A stretch of 64,000 nt of DNA from Tenacibaculum sp. MAR_2009_124. Lineage in GTDB: Bacteria; Bacteroidota; Bacteroidia; Flavobacteriales; Flavobacteriaceae. Positions 35,261-45,077 of the stretch are shown here, one piece after another (the first letter of the stretch is position 1; each line of letters opens with the position of its first letter). The stretch lies in the NCBI RefSeq assembly GCF_900105455.1, contig NZ_FNSF01000007.1, forward strand, positions 124,001-188,000. The letters are read 5' to 3'. The position numbers were made by a program, and so were the translations under genes. The notes below the pieces were generated by a model that was not told where the DNA came from, ran no database searches, and worked only from the letters and a program-made list of their open reading frames with translations.

Positions 35261-36122
35261 TCATCATCTTTATATTTTAAGCTACTTTGGCATCTCTCAA
35301 GATATTATCTGGTGTAGCTTCCTCTAAGTCAAATTCTTCTATAAAACGTTCTTTGGCATTGTTTTTTAAACGGATTACAAAACAAATATCATTATTGTTA
35401 CACTTATCAAATAAAGCATAGTTATTGTAGGCTTTAGCAAACAGTAACACCTCCCCAGGGTGAGCAACACCCTGATGTTATATAAATAAAGAATCGTGTT
35501 CTTTGGCATCGCTATGATAAGCTTTAACAGCAATACCTGCCTGCATATCTAGTTTTTGATAACTTTTTATACCTCCTTTTCGTTTGCCGTTGCTTGGATT
35601 ACGACCCACACATTTAAAAATAGGCTGAAACAAACTAATTGTGGTAGAATCTATACTATGTACTTTTTTGTCGATAACTAATTGTTGGTGGCTGTCCGAT
35701 AAATCTGGATAATATATCCCTACCAAATCATAATAGATATCTTCAAACACTTTATAATCTCTTCTTTTATTTGCATCAGATAAAGTGCTTTTATTGGGCG
35801 TGTAATCAAATTTACAATGACTTATTTTGTCTCCATAACGTACTATGCGTGAACACAGTTCACGCATATATGTACAACCTGAAGTAACTCCGTAAAGTAA
35901 CGTAATTAGATGCTGAAAGGTGCTGAATCGCTTACAATAACGGCCAGATTTATGAGTTTCTGATTGAGATTCTACTTTCTCTTTTGGTATCAAATTTATA
36001 AGCTGACTAAAAATGGGCTGTCCGAAAAAAGTTGTATTTCTACTCATGGTTGGTTTTTTGGTGACATATTAAACCAACTCTACGAAAAAAACCTAATTTT
36101 TGATGTTTTTTTATCGGACACT

Positions 36123-36789
36123 AATGAATTTAAAAATTAATAAAGGATCCAAACCTAATTCCTAAAGTACGCGTCTGAGTGTATTTTTTTATCTAGTTTT
36201 TTTGGATGTAACAAACTTATGTAAAAGGTTTATCGAAAGAGATGAATATAGAATAAACTAGTAAACTCGATAATTAGGTTTTTTAAGAGAATATTGAAGA
36301 AACCTTAGTTTTTGTGTTAAATAATTAATTATATTCCTAGTGTGTGTTGATGTGTTTGTTTTTTTTTTTTAAAAAAAGTGTAAAAACAAATAAATATTTC
36401 ATGTTTTATATATATATTAGCAGCGACTAAGAGTTTTGCACAAACGCTTTTTGTGTCTGTTGTAAGATTTAAATCATATTTAACCGTATGGAGTAGTTTA
36501 CCTAAAAAACCAAAAAAATAGCCAAAAAATAACTTGACCTAATAGTTAAGTTATTTATCTTCTTAAAATGTATGTGCCTTGGTAATATTTAATTATCAAG
36601 AATTAAATTGGATTAATGTTTTCCTCGTGGTAGGTCGGCTTTAATTTTTTTTACTTCGAATTTTGAAAACATACATCTTTTATCATAGTTTTTATAAAAG
36701 TCAAAACCAATTTTAACTGATTTCTAATAATGAAATTTTTTATTCACATGATTAATTGTGAGTTATTAGTGTGATTTAATTAAAAAAAA
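36123..36789. other. AT-rich intergenic region before the first giant gene
   Basis: No gene was seen in these 667 bases. A palindrome (aaataactt / aagttattt, about 36527-36556, 12-nt loop) could be a terminator or operator. A TTTTTT-rich stretch lies near 36360. No promoter with both boxes was recognised, so the start of transcription of the giant gene is unknown. Confidence 0.5.
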
Positions 36790-39700
36790 ATGATGATAGG
36801 TATGTATAGAGGGATAAAGTGGGCTGAGGGAAAGTTATGGTACGTTTTTATAGGAGTTTTATTTAGTTATAATATGTATTCTCTTTCTGGAAAGGAAAAT
36901 ATTTATGAATTTTCTAATGAAATTTTTTACGTTGATACAGCACTGGAAGAGTCGCATCTACTGTTTAAAGAGATCAAGAGAAATTGTAGTAAAAAGAACG
37001 ATAATGCCTGTTTATCAAAATCTAAGAGAGTACATGTTTTTAGTCATGCAAAACCAGGTATGCTCTTTTTAGAGGGAAGATGGATAGAAAAAGAAGAGAT
37101 ATCTGAATGGTTAGTGAAAAGTGGAGTGTTAGAATCTAATGTACGAGAGTTCGTTTTTTACGGATGTGAGTTTGCAAAAGGAAACAAAGGATTAGAGGTA
37201 ATACAGTATTTAGAAGATGAATTTCAAATCGAAATTTTTGCATCTAAGGATATCACAGGAGGTTCTCACAATTGGATAATGGAGTATGGTCAAGGGCATG
37301 TGTTTTTTGAGTCTTCCGAGTATCCATATACTTTGCAGGGGTGTAAACAAACTGAAATTACCCCAGTCAGTGTTCAAAATATTCCTGGAGCTCCTTTTTT
37401 TATCGATTGTAATAATCAGGGAAATCTTAATCAATTAATAGACAATAACGAAGATACTTTTGGTAATGGATGTATTGATACCGATTGGAGAAACGACGAC
37501 AACAATAAGGGCAATGGATTAAGATTTGATCTAGGTGAAGCTTATAGTGGGGTGTCCGATTTTTATTTGGTAAATGATGTGAATGTAACCGGAGGGCGAA
37601 ATGATGGTATTAGAAATTTTGAAATAAAGTTATATGATCCAGCAGGAAACGTAATAGGAGTTGAAACTGGTTTTGAGGCTTCTTCTCAAGGAACCGCAAA
37701 AGAGGTATTCAAATTTTCAAAGAGTTATGAATGTGTTCTTTATTTTGATTTGGTCATAATCAATACATGGACAAGAAGACCATTGCAAATAAGAGAGGTC
37801 GCAATCGGAGGAGATCGAGTAGGAAAAGCTCCTAAAAAAACAATTTGTAGCAGAGGAGATTTAAATATTAATCTTCAAGATAATTTTGATGAAACAGGAA
37901 TGTCGTTTCGATGGGTGGCAAGAGATCAACCTTTTGTAACAGGAGAAACATTAATCCTAACAAATTCTCCAATTATTGGAGATGAGCTCATAAATAGAAG
38001 TTCTGAGAAAAGAACCGTAATATATGATATTTCTCCTTTTTATTCGGATGGTTGTGAGGGAAATCCTCTTACTTACACAATTACGGTAAACCCAGAACCT
38101 GCTGGTCTCGAAACAAATAAAGCTATATGCGATGGTGATCGTTTATCGAAAGATTTAAATACGACTGTTGATTTAACGGGAGTTAGTTTTACTTGGCAGG
38201 CATCAGAAAATAGTAATGTTACAGGTGAAACTGTAATGACATCTACGAGTACTAATATCACAGATGTTTTAGTAAACACAACTGACATTGCTCAAGAGGT
38301 GGTGTATACAATTAGCCCTCGCAGTGCTTTAGGCTGTTTGGGTGAATCATATCGTTATGTAGTTACGGTAAATCCACAACCGGTAGGAACAGAAAGCACT
38401 GAAGTAATCTGTAGTGGTGATCGTTTATCCAAAGATTTATCAAGAGATGTTAATACATCAGGAGTTAGTTTTACTTGGGAGGCAACAGAAAATAGTAATG
38501 TAACAGGCGAAACCGTTAGTTCGACAAGTACTAATGAAATTACAGATACCTTAGTAAATACAAGCGGGGTAGTTCAAGAGGTAGTCTACACAATAATACC
38601 ACGCATTGGTTCAGGATGTTTAGGTACTCCCTACCGCTATGTAGTTACAGTAAATCCAGAGCCAGTAGGAACAGAAACCACCGATGTTATCTGTAGTGGC
38701 GATCGTTTATCCAAAGATTTATTAAGAGATGTTTCTTTAACAGGAGTAAGTTTCACTTGGGAAGCAACAGAGAATAGTAATGTTACAGGTGAAACAGTTA
38801 GAGCAACAAGTACTAATGAAATTACCGATACACTGATAAATAAAAGTAGTACTGTTCAAGAGGTGGTGTATACGATTACCCCTCGCAGTGCTTTAGGTTG
38901 TTTGGGTGCCTCGTATCGTTATATCGTTACGGTAAATCCAGAGCCAGTAGGAACCGAAACCACTGAGGCCATTTGCAGCGGTGATCGTTTATCCAAAGAT
39001 TTAACAACAACTATTGACTTGGCTGGAACAAGTTTTACTTGGCAAGCTATGGAAAATAGTGAAGTGATCGGTGAAACTATAATAGCAATGAGTACAGGAA
39101 ACATCACGGATATTTTAAGTAACAAAAGTGGTGTTGTTCAAGAAGTGGTATACACTATAACACCTCGTAGTGCTTTAGGCTGTTTGGGTGAATCATATCG
39201 TTATGTAGTTATGGTAAATCCTGAACCTGTTGGAGTGGAAACCAGTGAGGTTATTTGTAGTGGTGATCGTTTATCCAAAGATTTAACAAGAGACGTTGAT
39301 GTGTCAGGAGGTGATTTTACTTGGGAAGCTTCAGAAAATAGTAATGTCGAGGGAGAAACCGTTATTGCAACTGGTAGCAATGAAATTATGGATACTTTAA
39401 TTAATAAAAGTGGTATTGTTCAAGAGGTGGTGTATACGATTACTATTCGCAGTGCTTCAGGCTGTTTAGGGGAATCGTATCGTTATGTAGTTACGGTAAA
39501 TCCTGAGCCAGTTGGTGTAGAAACTACTGATGTTATTTGTAGTGGCGATCGTTTATCCAAAGATTTAACAAGAGATGTTGATCTAGCTGGAGTAAGCTTT
39601 ACTTGGGAAGCAACAGAAAATAGTAACGTCACAGGAGCCACGGTTATTGCAGCAAGTACGAATGAAATTACCGATACACTCGTCAATAAAAGTGGTGTTG

Positions 39701-42700
39701 TTCAAGAGGTGGTGTATACGATTACTCCTCGTAGTGCTTTAGGTTGTTTAGGAGCATCGTATCGTTATATCGTTACGGTAAACCCTGAGCCTGTTGGAGT
39801 AGAAACTACTGAGGCTATCTGTAGTGGTGATCGTTTATTCAAAGATTTAACATCAACTATTGACTTGGCTGGAACAAGTTTTACTTGGGAAGCTTTAGAA
39901 AATAGTGATGTCATCGGTGAAACTGTAGTAGCGATGAGTGCAGGAAACATCACAGATACGTTAATTAATAAAAGTGGCGTTGTTCAAGAAGTCATATATA
40001 CGATTACTCCTCGCAGTGCTCTAGGATGTTTAGGGGAATCGTACCGTTATGTAGTTACAGTAAATCCAGAGCCTGTAGGAATAGAAACCACAGATGTTAT
40101 TTGTAGTGGTGAACGTTTATCCAAAGATTTAACAAGAGACGTTGATGTGTCAGGAGTTGATTTTACTTGGGAATCTTCAGAAAATAATAACGTCGAAGGA
40201 GAAACCGTTATTGCAACTGGTAGTAATGAAATTACGGATACTTTAATCAATAAAAGTGGTGCTGTTCAAGAGGTGGTGTATACGATCACTGCTCGCAGTG
40301 CTTCAGGTTGTTTAGGAGAATCGTATCGTTATGTAGTTACGGTAAATCCTGAACCAGTTGGAGTAGAAACTACTGATGTTGTTTGTAGTGGCGATCGTGT
40401 ATCCAAAGATTTAACAAGAGATATTGATCTAACTGGAGTAAGCTTTACTTGGGAAGCAGCAGAAAATAGTAACGTTACAGGAACCACGGTTATTGCAACA
40501 AGTACGAATGAAATTACGGATACACTCGTCAATAAAAGTGGTGTTGTTCAAGAGGTCGTGTATACGATTACCCCTCGTAGTGCTTTAGGATGTTTAGGAG
40601 CATCGTATCGTTATATAGTTACGGTAAATCCTGAACCAGTTGGAGTAGAAACTACTGATGTTATTTGTAGTGGCGATCGTTTATCCAAAGATTTAACAAC
40701 AACTGTTGATATATCAGGTACAACGTTTACTTGGCAGGCAATAGAAAATTTGAATGTGGTAGGAGAAACGATTACGGCAACAAGTACGAGTGAAATTACA
40801 GATACTTTAATTAATAAAAGTAGTATTGTTCAAGAGGTGGTGTATACGATTACCCCTCGCAGTGCTCTAGGCTGTTTGGGAGCATCGTATCGTTATGTAG
40901 TTACAGTAAATCCAGAGCCAGTAGGAATAGAAACCACAGATGTTATTTGTAGTGGCGATCGTTTATCCAAAGATTTAACGAGAGACGTTGATGTGTCAGG
41001 AGGTAGTTTTACTTGGCAGGCAATAGAAAATACAAATGTGATAGGAGAAACGACAACGACAATGAGTACCACAATTATTGCAGATACTTTGGTAAATACT
41101 AGTGGAGTCGTTCAAGAAGTGGTGTATACAATTACTCCTCGCAGTACTTTAGGCTGTTTGGGAGCATCGTATCGCTATGTAGTTACGGTAAATCCCGAAC
41201 CTGTTGGAGTAGAAACCACGGATGTTATCTGTAGCGGCGATCGTTTATCGAAAGATTTAAGCGCAACAGTTGATTTATCAGGGGGTAGTTTTACTTGGGA
41301 AGCAGCGGAAAATAGTAACGTAACCGGAGCGATGATTATTGCAACAAGTACAAGTGAAATTACCGATACACTCGTCAATAAAAGTAGTACTGTACAAGAG
41401 GTAGTGTACACGATTACTCCTCGTAGTGCTTTAGGTTGTTTGGGAGTATCGTATCGTTATGTAATTACGGTAAATCCCGAGCCTGTTGGAGTAGAAACCA
41501 CCGATATTATCTGTAGTGGCGATCGTTTATCAAAGGATTTAACAACAGCTGTTGATTTATCAGGAACAAGTTTTACTTGGCAGGCAATAGAAAATACAAA
41601 TGTGACAGGAGAAACGACAACGACAATGAGTACCACAATTATTGCAGATACTTTGGTAAATACTAGTGGAGTCGTTCAAGAAGTGGTGTATACAATTACT
41701 CCTCGCAGTACTTTAGGTTGTTTGGGAGCATCGTATCGCTATGTGGTTACGGTAAACCCAGAGCCAGTAGGAGTAGAAACCACGGATGTTATTTGTAGTG
41801 GCGATCGTTTATCGAAAGATCTAACAAGAGATATTGATGTGTCAGGTGGAGATTTTACTTGGAAAGCACTAGAAAATAGTAACGTAACCGGAGCGACGAT
41901 TATTGCAACAAGTACAAGTGAAATTACGGATACACTCGTCAATAAAAGTGGTACTGTTCAAGAGGTGGTGTATACGATCACTCCTCGCAGTGCTTTGGGA
42001 TGTTTAGGCGCCTCGTATCGCTATGTGGTTACGGTAAATCCTGAACCGGTTGGAGTAGAAACCACGGATGTTATTTGTAGTGGCGATCGTTTATCCAAAG
42101 ATTTAACAACAACTGTTGATATATCAGGCACAACGTTTACTTGGCAGGCGATAGAAAATTCGAATGTGGCAGGAGAAACGATAACGGCAACAAGTACGAG
42201 TGAAATTACGGATGCTTTAATTAATAAAAGTAGTATTGTTCAAGAGGTGGTGTATACGATTACCCCTCGCAGTGCTCTAGGCTGTTTGGGAGCATCGTAT
42301 CGTTATGTAGTTACAGTAAATCCAGAGCCAGTAGGAAGAGAAACCACCGATGTTATTTGTAGTGGTGATCGTTTATCGAAAGATTTAACGAGAGACATTG
42401 ATGTGTCAGGAGGTAGTTTTATTTGGGAAGCTTCAGAAAATAGTAACGTCGAGGGAGAAACCGTTATTGCAACTGGTAGCAATGAAATTACGGATACTTT
42501 AATTAATAAAAGTGGTGTTGTTCAAGAGGTGGTGTATACGATTACTCCTCGCAGTGCTTTAGGATGTTTAGGGGAATCGTATCGTTATGTTGTTGCGGTA
42601 AATCCTGAACCCGTTGGAGTAGAAACGACAGATATTATATGTAGCGGAGACCGTTTATCAAAAGATTTGTCACAAACAGTTGATTTGACGGGAGTAAGTT

Positions 42701-44028
42701 TTATCTGGCAAGCAGCTGAAAATAATAACGTAGAAGGTGAGAGTATAACAATAAATAATACGAATGAAATAAAGGATGCTTTAGTCAATAGAAGTGGTGT
42801 TATTCAACATGTTGTTTACACAGTTACCCCCAGAAGTAGCTCAGGGTGTGTAGGAGCACCCTACAGCTACACTGTAACCGTTAAAGCTGAACCCGTTGGA
42901 GTAGAAACGACAGATATTATATGTAGCGGAGACCGTTTGTCAAAAGATTTGTCACAAACAGTTGATTTGTCGGGAGTAAGTTTTATCTGGCAAGCAACTG
43001 AAAATAATAATTTAGAAGGTGAGAGTTTAACAACAAATAATTCCAATGAAATAAAGGATACTTTAGTCAATAGAAGTGGTGTTATTCAACATGTTGTTTA
43101 CACAGTTACCCCCAGCGGTAGCTTAGGGTGTGTAGGAGCACCCTACAGCTACACTGTAACTGTGAAACCCGAACCTGTAGGAGTTGATACGAGTGAGGCA
43201 ATATGTAGTGGCGATTCTTTATCAAAGGATTTAGCAAATGATATTGATTTATCAGGAGCAAGCTTTACTTGGGAGGCAGAAGATAATAGTAATATTGAAG
43301 GTATAACTCTAGGACAAACAACAACAGCTACCATCACAGATACTTTAATTAACAGTAGTGCGAGTATCCAGGAAGTTGTTTATCGTATTACGCCACAAAG
43401 TTCAGAAGGATGTATAGGAGCATCTTTTACCTATACGGTACAAGTTTCACCAGAGAATTATGTGACGGAAGTTTTGAATACAACGATATCCAATGGAGAG
43501 AATGTAAATTATGATTTGCTCTCAGATGTATTACCTGAAAATACTGAGTTTAGCTGGATTGCCGATAGTAACGATTTCGTTGAGGGTGAGAGCACTGAAC
43601 TTATCGAAGGTAATATTATAACAGATATACTCACAAATACAACTACTAACAATCAGACTATTCGATATGTTATATATCCAAAAAGTAATTCGAACTGCCA
43701 AGGTACATCATATGTTTTGTTAGTAACTATTGAAACAGAATGTTTTACAATATATAATGAATTTAGCCCAGATCAGGATGGTCAGAACGATACATTTATT
43801 ATTACTTGTATTGAGGATTATCCTAACAATACGCTTGAGGTTTTTAATCGTTGGGGAAATACAGTATATAAAAAACAAGGATATATGAATGAGTGGGATG
43901 GAAGTTCGGAAGGAAGGTCAACGATAGCGGCTGAATCAGGGTTGCCTTCGGGAACCTATTATTATATAATAGATTTAGGTAACGGTGATGATGCAAAAGT
44001 AGGATGGCTATACATAAATAGGAGATGA
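36790..44028 (+). CDS. Giant surface protein 1: DUF4347-like, discoidin-like tip, PKD repeats, type B T9SS C-terminus
   Basis: A 2,412-residue predicted adhesin. An N-terminal secretion signal is followed by a DUF4347-like domain (about 45-185; VHVFSHAKPG with H86, FYGCEFAKG with C126). A discoidin-like domain follows (about 190-345; DNNEDTFGNG...LRFDLGEAYSGVSDFYLVNDV). Next come one degenerate and 19 canonical 94-residue PKD/Ig-like repeats and a degenerate closing unit. It ends in a gliding-motility-type C-terminal domain (about 2318-2412; NEFSPDQDGQNDTF, LEVFNRWGNTVYKK, SGTYYYIIDLGNG). Type B domains are exported by T9SS with the help of PorP/SprF proteins, one of which is encoded 1 kb downstream. 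The His is followed by Ala here, and by Gly in the paralogues. Confidence 0.88.
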   Translation: MMIGMYRGIKWAEGKLWYVFIGVLFSYNMYSLSGKENIYEFSNEIFYVDTALEESHLLFKEIKRNCSKKNDNACLSKSKRVHVFSHAKPGMLFLEGRWIEKEEISEWLVKSGVLESNVREFVFYGCEFAKGNKGLEVIQYLEDEFQIEIFASKDITGGSHNWIMEYGQGHVFFESSEYPYTLQGCKQTEITPVSVQNIPGAPFFIDCNNQGNLNQLIDNNEDTFGNGCIDTDWRNDDNNKGNGLRFDLGEAYSGVSDFYLVNDVNVTGGRNDGIRNFEIKLYDPAGNVIGVETGFEASSQGTAKEVFKFSKSYECVLYFDLVIINTWTRRPLQIREVAIGGDRVGKAPKKTICSRGDLNINLQDNFDETGMSFRWVARDQPFVTGETLILTNSPIIGDELINRSSEKRTVIYDISPFYSDGCEGNPLTYTITVNPEPAGLETNKAICDGDRLSKDLNTTVDLTGVSFTWQASENSNVTGETVMTSTSTNITDVLVNTTDIAQEVVYTISPRSALGCLGESYRYVVTVNPQPVGTESTEVICSGDRLSKDLSRDVNTSGVSFTWEATENSNVTGETVSSTSTNEITDTLVNTSGVVQEVVYTIIPRIGSGCLGTPYRYVVTVNPEPVGTETTDVICSGDRLSKDLLRDVSLTGVSFTWEATENSNVTGETVRATSTNEITDTLINKSSTVQEVVYTITPRSALGCLGASYRYIVTVNPEPVGTETTEAICSGDRLSKDLTTTIDLAGTSFTWQAMENSEVIGETIIAMSTGNITDILSNKSGVVQEVVYTITPRSALGCLGESYRYVVMVNPEPVGVETSEVICSGDRLSKDLTRDVDVSGGDFTWEASENSNVEGETVIATGSNEIMDTLINKSGIVQEVVYTITIRSASGCLGESYRYVVTVNPEPVGVETTDVICSGDRLSKDLTRDVDLAGVSFTWEATENSNVTGATVIAASTNEITDTLVNKSGVVQEVVYTITPRSALGCLGASYRYIVTVNPEPVGVETTEAICSGDRLFKDLTSTIDLAGTSFTWEALENSDVIGETVVAMSAGNITDTLINKSGVVQEVIYTITPRSALGCLGESYRYVVTVNPEPVGIETTDVICSGERLSKDLTRDVDVSGVDFTWESSENNNVEGETVIATGSNEITDTLINKSGAVQEVVYTITARSASGCLGESYRYVVTVNPEPVGVETTDVVCSGDRVSKDLTRDIDLTGVSFTWEAAENSNVTGTTVIATSTNEITDTLVNKSGVVQEVVYTITPRSALGCLGASYRYIVTVNPEPVGVETTDVICSGDRLSKDLTTTVDISGTTFTWQAIENLNVVGETITATSTSEITDTLINKSSIVQEVVYTITPRSALGCLGASYRYVVTVNPEPVGIETTDVICSGDRLSKDLTRDVDVSGGSFTWQAIENTNVIGETTTTMSTTIIADTLVNTSGVVQEVVYTITPRSTLGCLGASYRYVVTVNPEPVGVETTDVICSGDRLSKDLSATVDLSGGSFTWEAAENSNVTGAMIIATSTSEITDTLVNKSSTVQEVVYTITPRSALGCLGVSYRYVITVNPEPVGVETTDIICSGDRLSKDLTTAVDLSGTSFTWQAIENTNVTGETTTTMSTTIIADTLVNTSGVVQEVVYTITPRSTLGCLGASYRYVVTVNPEPVGVETTDVICSGDRLSKDLTRDIDVSGGDFTWKALENSNVTGATIIATSTSEITDTLVNKSGTVQEVVYTITPRSALGCLGASYRYVVTVNPEPVGVETTDVICSGDRLSKDLTTTVDISGTTFTWQAIENSNVAGETITATSTSEITDALINKSSIVQEVVYTITPRSALGCLGASYRYVVTVNPEPVGRETTDVICSGDRLSKDLTRDIDVSGGSFIWEASENSNVEGETVIATGSNEITDTLINKSGVVQEVVYTITPRSALGCLGESYRYVVAVNPEPVGVETTDIICSGDRLSKDLSQTVDLTGVSFIWQAAENNNVEGESITINNTNEIKDALVNRSGVIQHVVYTVTPRSSSGCVGAPYSYTVTVKAEPVGVETTDIICSGDRLSKDLSQTVDLSGVSFIWQATENNNLEGESLTTNNSNEIKDTLVNRSGVIQHVVYTVTPSGSLGCVGAPYSYTVTVKPEPVGVDTSEAICSGDSLSKDLANDIDLSGASFTWEAEDNSNIEGITLGQTTTATITDTLINSSASIQEVVYRITPQSSEGCIGASFTYTVQVSPENYVTEVLNTTISNGENVNYDLLSDVLPENTEFSWIADSNDFVEGESTELIEGNIITDILTNTTTNNQTIRYVIYPKSNSNCQGTSYVLLVTIETECFTIYNEFSPDQDGQNDTFIITCIEDYPNNTLEVFNRWGNTVYKKQGYMNEWDGSSEGRSTIAAESGLPSGTYYYIIDLGNGDDAKVGWLYINRR
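38125..43482 (+). repeat. Repeat array 1: 19 x 282 bp
   Basis: Units are counted from the Ile codon of the I-C-S-G-D-R-L-S-K-D-L motif. The first lies at 38125 and the nineteenth at 43201: 5,076 bp or 18 x 282 exactly. Each unit ends TPRSALGCLGASYRY-like then VTVNPEPVG, with two Cys per unit that could form a disulfide. Distant units are more alike than neighbours: the TTTVDISGT units near 40670 and 42080 are 1,410 bp (5 units) apart, and the block near 41040 recurs 564 bp later. Confidence 0.95.
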
Positions 44029-44059
44029 TTTAAAGTGTAAGAGATAAAAAACTTAAAAG

Positions 44060-44133
44060 TCAGGAAAGGACTTAATTTTAGTAGAGAAGGGTTTGGCACA
44101 TGCATAAAGCTAAATTAGGTCTAAAATTCCTGA
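44060..44133. repeat. 74-nt structured element, copy 1
   Basis: The outer stem TCAGGA / TCCTGA encloses an 11-bp helix ggacttaattt (44068-44078) / aaattaggtct (44112-44122). The loop contains GTAGAGAAGG and TTTGGCACAT. It is homologous to copies 2 and 3. No T tract follows, so it is not a simple terminator. Confidence 0.6.
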
Positions 44134-44215
44134 TGAATAAAAAAGAGTTTTGTTTAATTATTTAAAGATGAATAAATGATTTAGTATTAAGGTTTAGAAG
44201 AAAAAAAAATAAAAG

Positions 44216-44289
44216 TCAGGAAAGGATTTAATTATAGTAGAGAAGGTTTTGGCACATACATAATACTATATTAAGTCCTATGCTCCTGA
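44216..44289. repeat. 74-nt structured element, copy 2
   Basis: It has the same length and core as copy 1. The inner helix aggatttaat / attaagtcct keeps pairing: G-C replaces G-U at one position and U-G replaces C-G at another. The loop has GTAGAGAAGG and TTTGGCACATACA. Confidence 0.6.
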
Positions 44290-44643
44290 TTAATATTAGG
44301 TTGTTTGAGTTAGTTGTTATACGTATGGCATAGAATATAGGTTTAATTTTAATAAATAAAAGAATAATAAAATAAGGGAATAAGAGTGGCTAAAACTTAG
44401 TTTCTTAATTCGGTATTATAGTTTGAAATAAGGGAAGTAGTGGATTTATTATAAGATAAATGGTTTACTTAATAATAATGGAGATTGATATAAATAGTTT
44501 TAAATACGGAAATAAAGGGGTAAATATAGAAGAGGTAATAATGGGGGTATAAAATTTAAAGATTATAAGTAAGATACTATTATTTAAAAATAATAATATT
44601 AAGAGCCTCAAGTAGTGAGGGTTTAACCTATTTTATTTTTTGA

Positions 44644-44718
44644 AACAGGAGGGGCTTAAAAGTAGCAAAGGAAGATTTGGCACATACACAAAGCTATATT
44701 AAGTCTTACCCTCCTGTT
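44644..44718. repeat. 75-nt structured element, copy 3
   Basis: The outer stem is AACAGGAGGG / CCCTCCTGTT, where a T-A pair of copies 1 and 2 has become A-T and extra G-C pairs are present. The core TTTGGCACATACACAA is retained. The rest of the 44029-45077 gap is AT-rich, with a weak CCTCA/TGAGG hairpin near 44607 and no gene. Confidence 0.6.
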
Positions 44719-45077
44719 AAAAAAAATAATAAAGTAAAGTTAAAACAAAATAACCAATGAAAATATTATGTTTTTTTGGTTTTTTGCAAAATATATTCTG
44801 TTTTCATGGATATATTGTGACCTTATTTGAGTTTTAGTGTCTTATAAATAAAACTTACTGGATCAATAATTTTGGTTTTTAGAGAATAAGCTCTGTCCTT
44901 CAAAAGAGTTAATAAAATACCAAATGATTCTATTCTTGATTTATCCAAAAACTATTAAATAGAACCTCCTAACGCTTGATGTTCTTGCAATTAATTTAAA
45001 AATCATTTTTAAAAGAAAAAAGGATTCATTTTTTATGTAAAAATGAAGTGATAAATGTTAAAATAAATATTTGAGTA

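Larger units (their letters stand above)
33994..36047 (-). pseudogene. IS4-family (DUF4372-type) transposase, decayed and interrupted
   Basis: The 5' part (36047-35478, 189 residues) has the DUF4372 N-terminus (FFGQPIFSQLINLIPK), NKSTLSDANKRRDYKVFEDIYYDL and the first catalytic Asp region HSIDSTTISLF. After an in-frame TAA at 35480-35478 the frame continues (HQGVAHPGEVLLFAKAYNNY), and it shifts near 35290. It is then cut by the IS1595 element, and resumes at about 34183-33994. That part contains a TAG where a Trp is expected, then YYFLTNLFDEP and the catalytic-Glu block KKRWQIELMFKKIKG. The 3' end after KKIKG is lost. An AGTGTCCGATAA-like terminus lies at about 36122-36111. It is inactive. 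Confidence 0.85.

Noticed and set aside
38125..43482. Regularly spaced repeats that could suggest a CRISPR array
   Set aside because: The 282-bp period, open reading frame and protein-level conservation show a coding tandem repeat. There are no short direct repeats with unique spacers.
44092..44690. TTGGCAC in the three small elements read as a sigma-54 -24 box
   Set aside because: No GC doublet follows at the required 12-nt distance; the nearest is 14 nt away and is absent in copy 2.
44757..44837. A 26-codon frame rich in Phe and Cys before porP
   Set aside because: It is very AT-rich, has no context such as a terminator pair, and is expected by chance.
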